Shown here: one piece after another, positions 44,201 through 53,191 of the stretch
Layout: the number at the start of each line of letters is the position of its first letter
How positions within the stretch are numbered: the stretch's first letter is position 1
Assembly (NCBI GenBank): GCA_910577255.1
Contig: CAJTMH010000005.1
Coordinates: forward strand, 124,001 to 188,000
Length of the DNA: 64,000 bases
Source: an uncultured Duncaniella sp.
GTDB lineage: Bacteria > Bacteroidota > Bacteroidia > Bacteroidales > Muribaculaceae
Reading direction: 5' to 3'
Notes under the pieces: generated by a model
Databases searched by the model: none
What the model saw: only the letters and a program-made list of their open reading frames with translations
What the model was told of the DNA's origin: nothing
Position numbers and translations under genes: made by a program

Positions 44201-44441
44201 CCACATATCCGATATAGGATACAATAACTGTCGCTCCTGAAGGGGCTGAGAGTGAGAACTGTCCGTCAGCATCGGTCGATACACCCTGCGGTGATTTCTT
44301 GAGCCTGACAGTCGCGCCAATCAACGGTTCCCCATCGGTTGCTGATGTGACTGTCCCGTGTATCTTCACTTCATTTTGTGAGTAAAGTGTCAGCGGAAGC
44401 AACATCAGACAAAGAATCAGACTGCGGATGCGATTCCTCAT
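41289..44441 (-). CDS. susC: SusC-like TonB-dependent transporter
   Basis: A 1050-residue outer-membrane transporter. The order is signal peptide, carboxypeptidase-like domain (VKIHGTVTSATDGEPLIGAT), TonB box region (DEVVVVGYGTMKR), plug (SVDQALQGKAAGVNVTNNSG) and a 22-strand barrel ending in an aromatic residue (LGLNINF). It imports oligosaccharides with SusD using TonB energy. I chose the ATG at 44441 because the signal peptide follows directly (MRNRIRSLILCLMLLPL); the frame opens at 44474. A promoter-like TAATTTTG lies on the minus strand at 44510-44517. Confidence 0.96.
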   Translation of the reverse strand: MRNRIRSLILCLMLLPLTLYSQNEVKIHGTVTSATDGEPLIGATVRLKKSPQGVSTDADGQFSLSAPSGATVIVSYIGYVEQTFKISPNRTTYDVTLQEDTQMLDEVVVVGYGTMKRSDITGSVVSVTGDELRKNIATSVDQALQGKAAGVNVTNNSGAPGGGISVSIRGLNSLNGNEPLYVIDGIAVSGQTDGNSSALSSLSPSDIESMEVLKDASATAIYGSRASNGVVLITTKQGKAGKTKVSYDGYVGWQQLPKKLDVLNLREYAEYMNHRSDVLGWGWREEFADPSILGEGTDWQGEIFRTAMMTSHQINVSGGSEKTLYSISGGYMSQDGIAIGSDFERFNLRTNIDTNIAKWLKVGANLSASRTKKNNTIDNTSVITTALSQLPEVPARNPDGSWGMAEVNDYGIYFSNPVAEALMRENYNKGLDLNYNLYANIILPYGFDIRVEYGGNFNYNNWYYYQPVYEYPTYTQVAQSQRRANNSTYSSFKTYLTWTRDFGKNHIQAMAGHEAQQGTWETLWGQRDNYFINSVPELDPGDALTAKNASNKSDWAIESYYGRINYSWDDRYLLTATLRADGSSAFGPNNRWGWFPSVALAWRIKNESFLRDVDVVNSLKLRLGWGLVGNQNAGNFAYGASMTSDETIWGSGFHVGNYPNANLKWEKTNSYNVGIDLALFNNRLEFIVDAYYKKTDNLLMKAALPYYGKGGENIITAPWINTGALLNKGFEFTLNTINVSNRTFQWSSSLTFSLNRNKVTKLNTESSGIQGDINRTTYTYTQVGEPLAQFYGYKVKGMITNPEDFYQKDHDGNYLLDASGNHKIVALPTDQSIGEGSVWYGDFLFEDLNNDGVIDEKDRTYIGNPEPKFTLGFTNNFTWRDFDASIFLHAVVGNKVFNYIRQKYANPSPNAGGRLKEVANHAVAGKIDPDGGDDFTNYHVTNASTATIQRVWPADLNNNNRVSDRFVEDASYLRVKNIVVGYTLPGSITRKASIERLRLYVNIQNPFTITGYDGYDPEIGAYNQGVLLRGIDHARYPTQRIYTLGLNINF

Positions 44442-44509
44442 CTGAAGGTAAGGGTAAGGTTTGTTCTGCGTCATGGTTGCATGAAATTAGATTTTGATTG
44501 AATTACCGG

Positions 44510-44614
44510 CAAAATTATATTTCGGGAAATATTCCGAAGTTGAAAGATTGCTAATTTTGGTTTGTGATTATCCAGTTAACACAATCGGGTTTGCAGCCGT
44601 CTATTTTTGGTTTG
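44510..44614. promoter_or_regulatory. susC/HTCS intergenic control region
   Basis: TTTTGGTTTG occurs at 44555-44564 and again at 44605-44614, exactly 50 bases apart in the same orientation. The minus-strand TAATTTTG (44510-44517) is a likely susC minus-7 element. The imperfect palindrome TTCGG-GAAATATT-CCGAA is at 44521-44538. Direct repeats here are candidate sites for the AraC-type domain of the neighbouring sensor. On the plus strand, TATATTTG at 44665-44672 lies so close to the sensor ATG that its transcript would be nearly leaderless. Confidence 0.5.
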
Positions 44615-44676
44615 ATTTTTGCTAAAAAGCATATTTACAGTCTATCTTACAGCGGTATTTTCCGTATATTTGTGAC

Positions 44677-47600
44677 ATGGTAACTATTCGTCACATATTG
44701 TTTACACTTTTTGCTGTGCTTGCATTTACTTTGGAAGTCTCCGGGCGAGACACCACTGTGAAGCACTACAATGTCTCTACCGGGCTTAGTGGAGACCGAA
44801 TCTTTTCTCTTGCACAGGACAGCCTCGGTTTCATCTGGTGTGCCTCCCATTGGGGTATAGACCGGCTGGATGGAAGAAGTGTTAAAACCTATTACCCTCA
44901 ACACAATGGAGAGACAGTCAACCTGTATTCACATCAGACAAGGATATGTACATCCGGCAAGTATGTGTATGTAGCGACACAAAATGGATTCATATTCCGC
45001 TTTGATCCATATTCCGACTCTTTCAAAGAAGTTGTTGATCTTAGCGAGACAATAAGTGACAGAGAGTTTGTGCAGAATGACTTGTTCATAGACAACCGTG
45101 GGGATTTGTATATGGCTACTTCGGATGGACTATATAAGTATTCCGCTAAGAGAGGCATTGAAACCATAGATGATTCTCACCCCGTAACCGGTATTATCGG
45201 TGATGGAAACGGCACAGTGTATTATGCTGTCAAAAACATACTCTGCTGTTATTCTTCGGGAATATCGCAGCCGGCAGTCCAATGTGATGAATCAATCAAA
45301 ACCTTGCATTATATGGGACGGCGCGTCTATATTGGCACTTATGGTGGCAGTCTCTATATATACGATGAAAATGCTGACGAACTTATAAAATCAAAAGCTC
45401 TTGACCGTAAGGTACATATAACATCCATATCTAACGGACGTCCCGGAGAATTGTTGATAGGTACTGACGGTGCAGGATGCCATGTATATGATATTCATGC
45501 CGACTCCATAGTGCGGACATTTTCCAACACATCCGGCACAAACGATGATGGCCTGTCAATATCGGGCAATTCCGTCATGGATGTCCTGAGCGATCGGGAC
45601 GACAATGTATGGATTGCAACTTTCAGCGGGGCTATTTCAATGATTCCAAGTGGTAGAAGCCACTGTCGTGTGATATATCCTCCATCAGCAGCCAATATCA
45701 GTAATGCAATGATGGTGCAACGAAACGGTACAGTCTGTTATGCTTCCGACGATGGTGTCTATACCTATGAGCCCACACTCAACAAATGGCATCTTTACGC
45801 TGCAACTATGTCTCCAAAAGGCCCGATATTGAATCTTGATGAAGACAAAGAGGGCAACCTTTGGGCCGGAGGTTTCGGCTGCGGTATATTAAAAATCAAT
45901 CCATTGTCCGGGGAAGCGAATCAATATACCAAAGATAAACCACTATTTGGTACGCCCCTTAACAGCGATTATATTGCAAGTTTGACAGTACATGGCAATA
46001 AATTATGGCTTGGCAGCTACTCCGATGGGAAACTGATGGAATATGATCTTGACTCAAAGCAGGTCAAAACATATAACATACCTGATGTACATTCCATTAC
46101 AATCATCGAAGATAATATCGTTGTATGCGGACAATCCATTCAGTTTACATTGCTGAATCCAATGACCGGTGAAGTTAAAGTTGTGCCAACCAATGTCGCA
46201 ATAAACGATATACTCTCGGTTAATGGAACCATATGGCTTGCTACATCCGGCAAAGGTATTTTGACCTATGATGTGAAGGCCGATATTCTTGCCGATTTAT
46301 CATCAAATATCCCGGAGATGCGTTACATCATGGCAATGGAATATTCCGGGAATGACAATGTTGTATATCTGACTACTCAGAAACAATTCTACAAAGTTGA
46401 TGTCAACTCAGGCAAAGTCTCGGATGTCGGACGAATTGCGGGATTGAGTCCTATGACATTCAACGAACGTGCCATGTGCATGTTGTCACCCACACGTCTC
46501 CTTTTAGGCTCTTCAAGATATGCTATGGAGGTTGACATCAGCAATGACATTTCGAAGAGGAACATTCCCTATATATATTTCAGCGATCTTAAAGTAGCGT
46601 ATTCCGAAATTGCGCCCAAAGATGACAATACCATCTTGCCCGCCTCGCTTGACTGCATCGACAGGCTCGATCTCCCATATGGTCAGAACTCCTTTTCAAT
46701 AGGTTTCTCTATGGTTGATTTCCGTGAGTCCAGCTTCCTTGAATTTGAATATCGGTTGACTCCTTTTGAGGATGAATGGATTAGCGAGACGGACTATCGA
46801 GCCAGTTATACAAATGTACCATCGGGGAAATATGTATTCCAACTACGTCTGAAAGATAATCGGACCGACGAGATAGTGGCCCAAAAAGATTTATCCATCC
46901 ATATAGATGGCCCTGTGTGGACTAAACCGTGGATGTACGTGATATATCTTATTATTGCGATACTGCTGGGATGGCTGATAATTCGTCTGGTCAAAAGCAG
47001 GTTGAAACAGTCCTATTCCGAGGAAAAGATGAAACTGTTCACCGAGATGGCACATGAACTGCGTACCCCGGTAGCACTCATAAAAGCTCCGTTGAGCGAA
47101 CTGGCCGATAACAAGAGTCTTTCGGATGAAAACCGTGCCACTCTTGAGATTGCCATACGTAATACAGACCGACTGCATGAACTGACCACACAACTGATGG
47201 ATTTTCAGAAAGCGGATGCAAACGCCATGATACTCAATAGCTCGACTGTTGACATTCATGAGTTCATCACCATGCGGCTTGGCCCGTGGGAATACAGGGC
47301 TAAACAAAAGGGGCTCGATTTTTGCACCGACATAGAGCGTCTGCACGGTGTCGTGACCGCTGTTGATATGTCAAAAATGGAAGCAATACTCACCAATCTG
47401 CTTTCAAACGCTATAAAATACACCGACAATGGCACTGTCACAGTCAAAGGCTGGCAGGAAGATGATTTCTATTGCATCTCTGTATCTGATACAGGCATCG
47501 GTATTCCGGCCAATGAGTTGAAACACTTGTTCCGCCAATTCTTCCGGGCACGCAATGCAAGAAAATCACAAGTAGGTGGCACCGGTATCGGTCTTATGCT

Positions 47601-48510
47601 TACCCACAAATTAGTAGAATTGCACAGAGGCGAAATCACGGTATCAAGCAAGGAGGGTACCGGGTCGTCCTTTACGTTGAAGTTCCCGATAAGGCAAGAG
47701 GAATCTGTTGAGACTAATTCCAACGACGAAACACTGTCATCGCTGCATGATGAGACTGTCATGATTATTGATGACAACAATGACATGCGCGATGTCCTGA
47801 AGAAGTCACTGGAGCAAAGCTATAACGTCATGACTGCGAAAGATGGAGTGGAAGCGATTGACCTCATAAAGGAGAATATGCCTGATATAATCGTCTCAGA
47901 CCTAATGATGCCACGGATGAATGGCGAAGAACTGTGCCGCAATCTGAAAAATAATGTCGAAACAAGCCATATACCATTCATTTTGCTCACAGCCGTCTCG
48001 GATCGCACGACAAAGGCAAGTGCTTTTGAATGTGGTGCGGATGATTATATCACCAAGCCTTTTGACAACACCGAACTGAAAGCCCGCATAAGAATCCATC
48101 TGCGGCATAGCCGGAAATTGAAAGAATCACTTCAGTCAACCGACACGTCAACAGATGAGGCAGACTTCATCAATCCCCTCGACCGGGAATTTATGGAGAA
48201 ACTGACATCGCTGATTGATAAGAATATCGACAACCCAGACTATTCAGTCAGCATCATGAGTTCTGATATGGCCATGAGTCGTGCAACGCTCTACAATAAA
48301 CTAAAAGCTGTGGCCGGACAATCGCCAAATGACTTCATAAGATTGCAACGGTTGAAAAAAGCAGCCGAACTTTTGAAACAAAACCGCTATACAATTGCCG
48401 AAGTCGCAGTTATGACAGGTTTCTCGGACACAAAATATTTTGCGACTGTGTTCAAACGTCAATTCGGAAGCACCCCGTCATCCTACGGAAAACAGTCTAA
48501 ACAGTTATAA
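44677..48510 (+). CDS. Hybrid two-component system sensor/regulator (HTCS)
   Basis: A 1277-residue inner-membrane protein that senses a glycan fragment in the periplasm and switches on the PUL. A signal peptide is followed by two seven-bladed reg_prop propellers (about 30-660), a Y_Y_Y domain (about 670-745) and one membrane helix (about 752-773). The kinase has His793 in MAHELRTP and an ATPase domain (TGIGIPANEL, GGTGIGLML). The receiver has Asp1075 (IIVSDLMMPRMNG). A C-terminal AraC-type HTH ends the protein (TIAEVAVMTGFSDTKYFATV). All domains look intact. It is divergent from susC and upstream of three enzyme genes. Confidence 0.95.
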   Translation: MVTIRHILFTLFAVLAFTLEVSGRDTTVKHYNVSTGLSGDRIFSLAQDSLGFIWCASHWGIDRLDGRSVKTYYPQHNGETVNLYSHQTRICTSGKYVYVATQNGFIFRFDPYSDSFKEVVDLSETISDREFVQNDLFIDNRGDLYMATSDGLYKYSAKRGIETIDDSHPVTGIIGDGNGTVYYAVKNILCCYSSGISQPAVQCDESIKTLHYMGRRVYIGTYGGSLYIYDENADELIKSKALDRKVHITSISNGRPGELLIGTDGAGCHVYDIHADSIVRTFSNTSGTNDDGLSISGNSVMDVLSDRDDNVWIATFSGAISMIPSGRSHCRVIYPPSAANISNAMMVQRNGTVCYASDDGVYTYEPTLNKWHLYAATMSPKGPILNLDEDKEGNLWAGGFGCGILKINPLSGEANQYTKDKPLFGTPLNSDYIASLTVHGNKLWLGSYSDGKLMEYDLDSKQVKTYNIPDVHSITIIEDNIVVCGQSIQFTLLNPMTGEVKVVPTNVAINDILSVNGTIWLATSGKGILTYDVKADILADLSSNIPEMRYIMAMEYSGNDNVVYLTTQKQFYKVDVNSGKVSDVGRIAGLSPMTFNERAMCMLSPTRLLLGSSRYAMEVDISNDISKRNIPYIYFSDLKVAYSEIAPKDDNTILPASLDCIDRLDLPYGQNSFSIGFSMVDFRESSFLEFEYRLTPFEDEWISETDYRASYTNVPSGKYVFQLRLKDNRTDEIVAQKDLSIHIDGPVWTKPWMYVIYLIIAILLGWLIIRLVKSRLKQSYSEEKMKLFTEMAHELRTPVALIKAPLSELADNKSLSDENRATLEIAIRNTDRLHELTTQLMDFQKADANAMILNSSTVDIHEFITMRLGPWEYRAKQKGLDFCTDIERLHGVVTAVDMSKMEAILTNLLSNAIKYTDNGTVTVKGWQEDDFYCISVSDTGIGIPANELKHLFRQFFRARNARKSQVGGTGIGLMLTHKLVELHRGEITVSSKEGTGSSFTLKFPIRQEESVETNSNDETLSSLHDETVMIIDDNNDMRDVLKKSLEQSYNVMTAKDGVEAIDLIKENMPDIIVSDLMMPRMNGEELCRNLKNNVETSHIPFILLTAVSDRTTKASAFECGADDYITKPFDNTELKARIRIHLRHSRKLKESLQSTDTSTDEADFINPLDREFMEKLTSLIDKNIDNPDYSVSIMSSDMAMSRATLYNKLKAVAGQSPNDFIRLQRLKKAAELLKQNRYTIAEVAVMTGFSDTKYFATVFKRQFGSTPSSYGKQSKQL

Positions 48511-48521
48511 TAGATTTCACA

Positions 48522-50852
48522 ATGATACCCAAGCGATTAACCAGCAGACTCATTATCAGTTCATTTATAGTACTGTTATCATCACTACCGTCTATTGCTA
48601 CATCCAAAGACGACAATGCCCAGAAGGTCAAGGCGATAATCACCAAAGTCAATGATAAATGGCAGACCGAACACTCACCGGAAACTAACGCTTTTTGGGA
48701 CAATGCGGCCTATCATACCGGGAATATGGAGGCATCCATGCTTACAGGAAACAATGTTTGGCTTGATTATTCCCAACGTTGGGCCGAACACAATGATTGG
48801 AAAGGGGCCAAAAGCGATGACCGTAACAGTTGGCGACTTGACTATGGCGAGACCGATGATCATGTGCTTTTCGGAGACTGGCAGATATGCTTCCAGACCT
48901 ATGCCGATCTGTACAATATGCTTCCTGATGGCATACGCATCCGGCGCGCACGGGAGGTGATGGAATATGAGATGTCAACTTCCCGTAATGACTACTGGTG
49001 GTGGGCCGACGGTCTGTACATGGTAATGCCCGTCATGACTAAACTCCACAGGATTACCGGTGACAATCGTTATCTCGACAAACTCTATGAGTATGTTTGT
49101 TACAGCGATTCCATAATGCTCGACAACGAAACAGGGCTATACTACCGCGATGCAAAATATGTCTATCAAAAACACAAAAGTGTCAACGGCAAAAAGGATT
49201 TTTGGGCGCGTGGTGATGGTTGGGTGCTTGCCGGACTTGCCAAAGTTCTTAAAGATTTGCCCAAAGACTATCAGCACCGCGATTTTTTTATCAACAAATA
49301 CAAACGTCTTGCCGATGCTGTCGTTGCATCACAGCAACCTGAAGGATATTGGACACGCTCAATGCTTGACCCGCAACATGCACCGGGTTACGAAACCAGT
49401 GGAACAGCATTTTTCACCTATGGATTGCTATGGGGTGTAAACAACGGCTATCTCAACGATGAAAAATATCTTGATGCGGCATTGAAAGGCTGGGGTTATC
49501 TCCGTGACATTGCTTTGCAGAAAGATGGCACGGTCGGCTATGTCCAGCCTATCGGCGAAAAGGCGATTCCCAGTCAGACTGTCGATGCGAAATCCACCTC
49601 GAATTTCGGTACGGGTGCATTCTTATTAGCCGCATGTGAGTATGTGCGTTATCTTGATTCAAATGCGGCAGACAATGACCGTGCCTATTGGGTTGCGCTT
49701 GCCGAGAAAATGGCTCGTCCTGTATTATCCAAAATGTCTGAGGGTCGCCTTCAAAAAGAAATGCTGGTCGAGGTGAGTCCCAACTGGGACGGACGCGACA
49801 AACGAGTCACTTACATGGAAACTTTTGGCAGACTTATGGCCGGAATAGCTCCGTGGCTTTCATTACCTGACGATGATACGGACGAAGGAAAAATTCGTAA
49901 AGAGTTGTGTGAAATGGCTTTGAAAAGCTATACAAACGCAGTTGATCCCGATAGCCCAGACTATCTTCTGTGGCAAGGCCAAGGTCAGGCACTCGTGGAT
50001 GCCGCTTACGTTGCCGAATCATTCCTGAGGGCTTACGATGCTTTATGGATGCCACTCGATGATGTAACCAAGCAACGTTATATCAAGGAGTTTACAGGTA
50101 TGAGAAATGTTGATCCTCCATACACCAACTGGGTGCTGTTCTCCTCAACCATCGAAAGTTTTCTCGCCAAAATCGGAGCGAGCTATGACCAATATCGCGT
50201 AAATTCAGCCATACGCAAGGTCGAAGAATGGTACACCGGTGACGGATGGTATGCAGACGGGCCGGAATTTGCCTTCGACTATTACAGCAGCTATGTGTTT
50301 CACCCCATGTATCTCGAAACCCTTCAAGCCATGACGGATTCAAAGGCATATACACGCATCCACTATCACAACTACTATAGCCGAGCATTGAAACGTGCGC
50401 AAAAATATTCTCTCGTATTGGAACGATTGATTTCGCCCGAAGGCACATTCCCTGTTTTCGGACGTTCAATTCCATATCGTATGGCTACCATGCAACCGCT
50501 CGCGCTGATGGCATGGTATGAGAAACTTCCGGCAGGTATCACCAACGGACAGGTCAGAGCCGCACTGACGGCAGTCATGCATCGTATGTTTGACGGCAAA
50601 GAAAACTTCAACGAAGCAGGATTCCTGACCATAGGATTTGCCGGGCGTCAACCAAACGTTGCAGATTGGTACACCAATAACGGTTCCCTTTACATGACCT
50701 CACTCGCGTTTCTCCCGTTGGGACTACCATCTACGCACCCTTTCTGGACAGACGCTCCTCAACCGTGGACTTCATGCAAAGCATGGGGTGGAGAGCCATT
50801 CCCGAAAGACCATCATTGGAGCGATGGAGGTAAATTTCATGATTTGTTCTAA
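48522..50852 (+). CDS. GH105 + DUF2264 (GH154-type) fusion enzyme
   Basis: A 776-residue exported protein (signal peptide about 1-27). The first half (about 35-385) is GH105, the unsaturated uronyl hydrolase fold, with the catalytic Asp163 in WWADGLYMVMP and WARGDGW near 228. The second half (about 390-776) is DUF2264 (TYMETFGRLMAGIAPWLSLP, GPEFAFDYYSSYVFHPMYLE, FPVFGRSIPYRMATMQPLAL). That family contains beta-glucuronidases classed in GH154, to my knowledge. Joining the two would let one protein remove unsaturated and saturated uronates. It starts 12 bases after the HTCS stop. The exact bond specificity is unknown. Confidence 0.85.
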   Translation: MIPKRLTSRLIISSFIVLLSSLPSIATSKDDNAQKVKAIITKVNDKWQTEHSPETNAFWDNAAYHTGNMEASMLTGNNVWLDYSQRWAEHNDWKGAKSDDRNSWRLDYGETDDHVLFGDWQICFQTYADLYNMLPDGIRIRRAREVMEYEMSTSRNDYWWWADGLYMVMPVMTKLHRITGDNRYLDKLYEYVCYSDSIMLDNETGLYYRDAKYVYQKHKSVNGKKDFWARGDGWVLAGLAKVLKDLPKDYQHRDFFINKYKRLADAVVASQQPEGYWTRSMLDPQHAPGYETSGTAFFTYGLLWGVNNGYLNDEKYLDAALKGWGYLRDIALQKDGTVGYVQPIGEKAIPSQTVDAKSTSNFGTGAFLLAACEYVRYLDSNAADNDRAYWVALAEKMARPVLSKMSEGRLQKEMLVEVSPNWDGRDKRVTYMETFGRLMAGIAPWLSLPDDDTDEGKIRKELCEMALKSYTNAVDPDSPDYLLWQGQGQALVDAAYVAESFLRAYDALWMPLDDVTKQRYIKEFTGMRNVDPPYTNWVLFSSTIESFLAKIGASYDQYRVNSAIRKVEEWYTGDGWYADGPEFAFDYYSSYVFHPMYLETLQAMTDSKAYTRIHYHNYYSRALKRAQKYSLVLERLISPEGTFPVFGRSIPYRMATMQPLALMAWYEKLPAGITNGQVRAALTAVMHRMFDGKENFNEAGFLTIGFAGRQPNVADWYTNNGSLYMTSLAFLPLGLPSTHPFWTDAPQPWTSCKAWGGEPFPKDHHWSDGGKFHDLF

Positions 50853-50863
50853 TTTCTGAACAC

Positions 50864-53191
50864 ATGTTGCAACACATCATCATATCCGCCATTCTTCTCA
50901 TTGTGCCACTGCTCTCATCCGGTGAAATAAAAGTGACACATGTTGCCGACGGTTACAGTGCGACCTCAGTCAATACGACAATCTTCAGAGGCTCGGCTCT
51001 TACATCTCACGGCAACTATCAGTATGTTGCATTTTACGACCCCGACGGATACGTTACCATCGGGCGACGCACTCATGATGACAAGTCATGGACTCTGCAA
51101 CGTTCTCCTTACCGTGGCAATGTCAGAGATGCCCACAATGGAATCTCGATTGGTGTGGATGGTGATGGTTATCTTCATGTAGCATTTGACCATCATGGGA
51201 CACCATTGAAATATTGTCGTTCCACCGCAGCGGGAAGCATACAGTTGGGAGAGCTTGAACCAATAATCGAGCAGGATGAGAACGACATCACTTATCCTGA
51301 ATTTCACACATTACCCGATGGTACTTTGCTTTTTGTATATCGTTCAGGATATTCAGGCGGAGGAAATATGGTTATGAACAGCTATGATCCGAAAACCGGT
51401 AAATGGACACGTATCCATGATGTGCTGATTGATGGGGAAGGTCTGCGCAACGCTTATTGGCAAATTTGTGTAGATAAATCAGGGACAATACATCTCTCAT
51501 GGGTGTGGCGCGAGACATGGATGGTGGAGACCAATCATGACCTGTGCTATGCCAAGTCAACAGACGGAGGCAAGAGTTGGGTACGAAGTGATGGTTCGCC
51601 ATACTCATTGCCAATCAGGGAGGTCTCCGCAGAGTTAGCTTGGTCAATTCCTCAGAACTCCGAATTGATCAATCAGACTTCAATGGCAGCGACTCCTGAC
51701 GGAAGACCATTGATTGCTACCTACTGGCGTGATGCAGACGATTCCATCCCTCAATTTAGACTGGTGTGGCATGATGGTGAGAAATGGAACATGGAATGTG
51801 TCGGTAAACGCTCGACACCTTTTACATTGGCCGGGGGTGGGACTAAGATGATACCTATTTCCCGACCGAAAGTCACATCTGATAATTCCAATATATATTA
51901 TATATTCCGCGATATTGAACGTAAAAACAGAGTCTCGATAGCCATCAAGGGCAAAGAAGATGAGCATTGGTTGATAACAGACCTTACCGACTACGATGTT
52001 GATGCCTGGGAACCTTGCATTGACGATAAACGATGGCGTGACAGCAACTCGTTGAATATATATGTCCAGAAAACATCTCAGGGAGATGGCGAGAAAGTCA
52101 CCGTAACGCCACCACAACCTATTGAAATAATCGAATATACCATAAACCGGATTCCCGTTAATCTGGCAAACAATCTTGATATTGACCGGACAGATATGGT
52201 TGAATTGGACAACCGTTTTGCGAAAAATATCACTGTTATTGATTATATGGGGCATGAGGTGCCACACCAAATCACCTATGATAACAAATTAATCTTCCCG
52301 GCGAGTGTCAACCGAAATTCAGAAGTTATCTATCATATCATAGAGGGTTATCCATCACAAGCAGATACTGTTGCCTGTGGCAAGCTATATCCCGAACGCT
52401 TGGATGACATGACTTGGGAGAATGATCTGTCTGCTTACCGTGCATACGGCCCTTCTTTACAGAAATCAGGAGAAAAAGCATTTGGTTATGATATATGGAC
52501 TAAATCGGTACCTTACCCTGTTGTTTCACAACGTTATCGGGACCACATGAATGGAAAATCATTCCATGTTGATCACGGTAATGGTATGGATGTCTATTCA
52601 GTCGGCCCAACTTTAGGAGCCGGGACTGCGGTGATGCTTGACTCTTTGGGAAATATCCTTTACCCGTGGTGCTTCAAAGATTATGAGATTCTTGATAATG
52701 GGCCATTGAGATTTACAGTAAGACTGATTTACGAGAATGAAATCCGGCTTATAGCTTTAGATGCAGGCTCACATTTCAATAAAACCGAGGTCTGTTTTAA
52801 GGCCTTGTCTGACTCAGTGACAGTAGCGGCCGGTTTTGTAGTGCATCATAGTGATAATAATGCCCGTTTTGTCGCTCCGGCTCATGACTACTTCCTTGCC
52901 GGTTATGCTGATCCGACCGACAATCAGGCAAGTGATAATGGTGAAATCTATGTTGGAATCATTGTCCCTGGCTCAAATATTTCATCCGAGTTTCGCCCTG
53001 TTGACGATAGTATAGCTGTAGGTCATTTATTGTTAAAGAGTGGGCTTTTCCTGATTAATAAACCATTCATTTATTATTGGGGCAGCGGATGGAGCAAAGC
53101 CTCAGTCAAAAGTATTGAGAATTGGAAAAATATAATAACAAAATACATATTGCTAAAAACAAACCCATTGAAAATAACTGTCTTACAATGA
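50864..53191 (+). CDS. BNR-propeller (PL24/PL25-like) + DUF4861 fusion, candidate uronate lyase
   Basis: A 775-residue exported protein. Residues about 20-430 form a BNR-repeat propeller of the type that includes ulvan lyases PL24 and PL25. H91 (VRDAHNGISIG) and H110/H111 (HVAFDHHGTPLKYCRS) have the 19-20 residue spacing of the two active-site His in those lyases. Tyr144 (TYPEF), Arg160 and Tyr163 (YRSGYSGGG) also fit. Residues about 440-775 match DUF4861 (YRAYGPSLQKSGEKAFGYDI, VDHGNGMDVYSVGPTLGAGT), of unknown function. It overlaps the GH2 start (ATGA). A beta-elimination lyase feeding GH105 is the best inference. No sulfatase is near, so ulvan itself is unlikely. Confidence 0.75.
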   Translation: MLQHIIISAILLIVPLLSSGEIKVTHVADGYSATSVNTTIFRGSALTSHGNYQYVAFYDPDGYVTIGRRTHDDKSWTLQRSPYRGNVRDAHNGISIGVDGDGYLHVAFDHHGTPLKYCRSTAAGSIQLGELEPIIEQDENDITYPEFHTLPDGTLLFVYRSGYSGGGNMVMNSYDPKTGKWTRIHDVLIDGEGLRNAYWQICVDKSGTIHLSWVWRETWMVETNHDLCYAKSTDGGKSWVRSDGSPYSLPIREVSAELAWSIPQNSELINQTSMAATPDGRPLIATYWRDADDSIPQFRLVWHDGEKWNMECVGKRSTPFTLAGGGTKMIPISRPKVTSDNSNIYYIFRDIERKNRVSIAIKGKEDEHWLITDLTDYDVDAWEPCIDDKRWRDSNSLNIYVQKTSQGDGEKVTVTPPQPIEIIEYTINRIPVNLANNLDIDRTDMVELDNRFAKNITVIDYMGHEVPHQITYDNKLIFPASVNRNSEVIYHIIEGYPSQADTVACGKLYPERLDDMTWENDLSAYRAYGPSLQKSGEKAFGYDIWTKSVPYPVVSQRYRDHMNGKSFHVDHGNGMDVYSVGPTLGAGTAVMLDSLGNILYPWCFKDYEILDNGPLRFTVRLIYENEIRLIALDAGSHFNKTEVCFKALSDSVTVAAGFVVHHSDNNARFVAPAHDYFLAGYADPTDNQASDNGEIYVGIIVPGSNISSEFRPVDDSIAVGHLLLKSGLFLINKPFIYYWGSGWSKASVKSIENWKNIITKYILLKTNPLKITVLQ

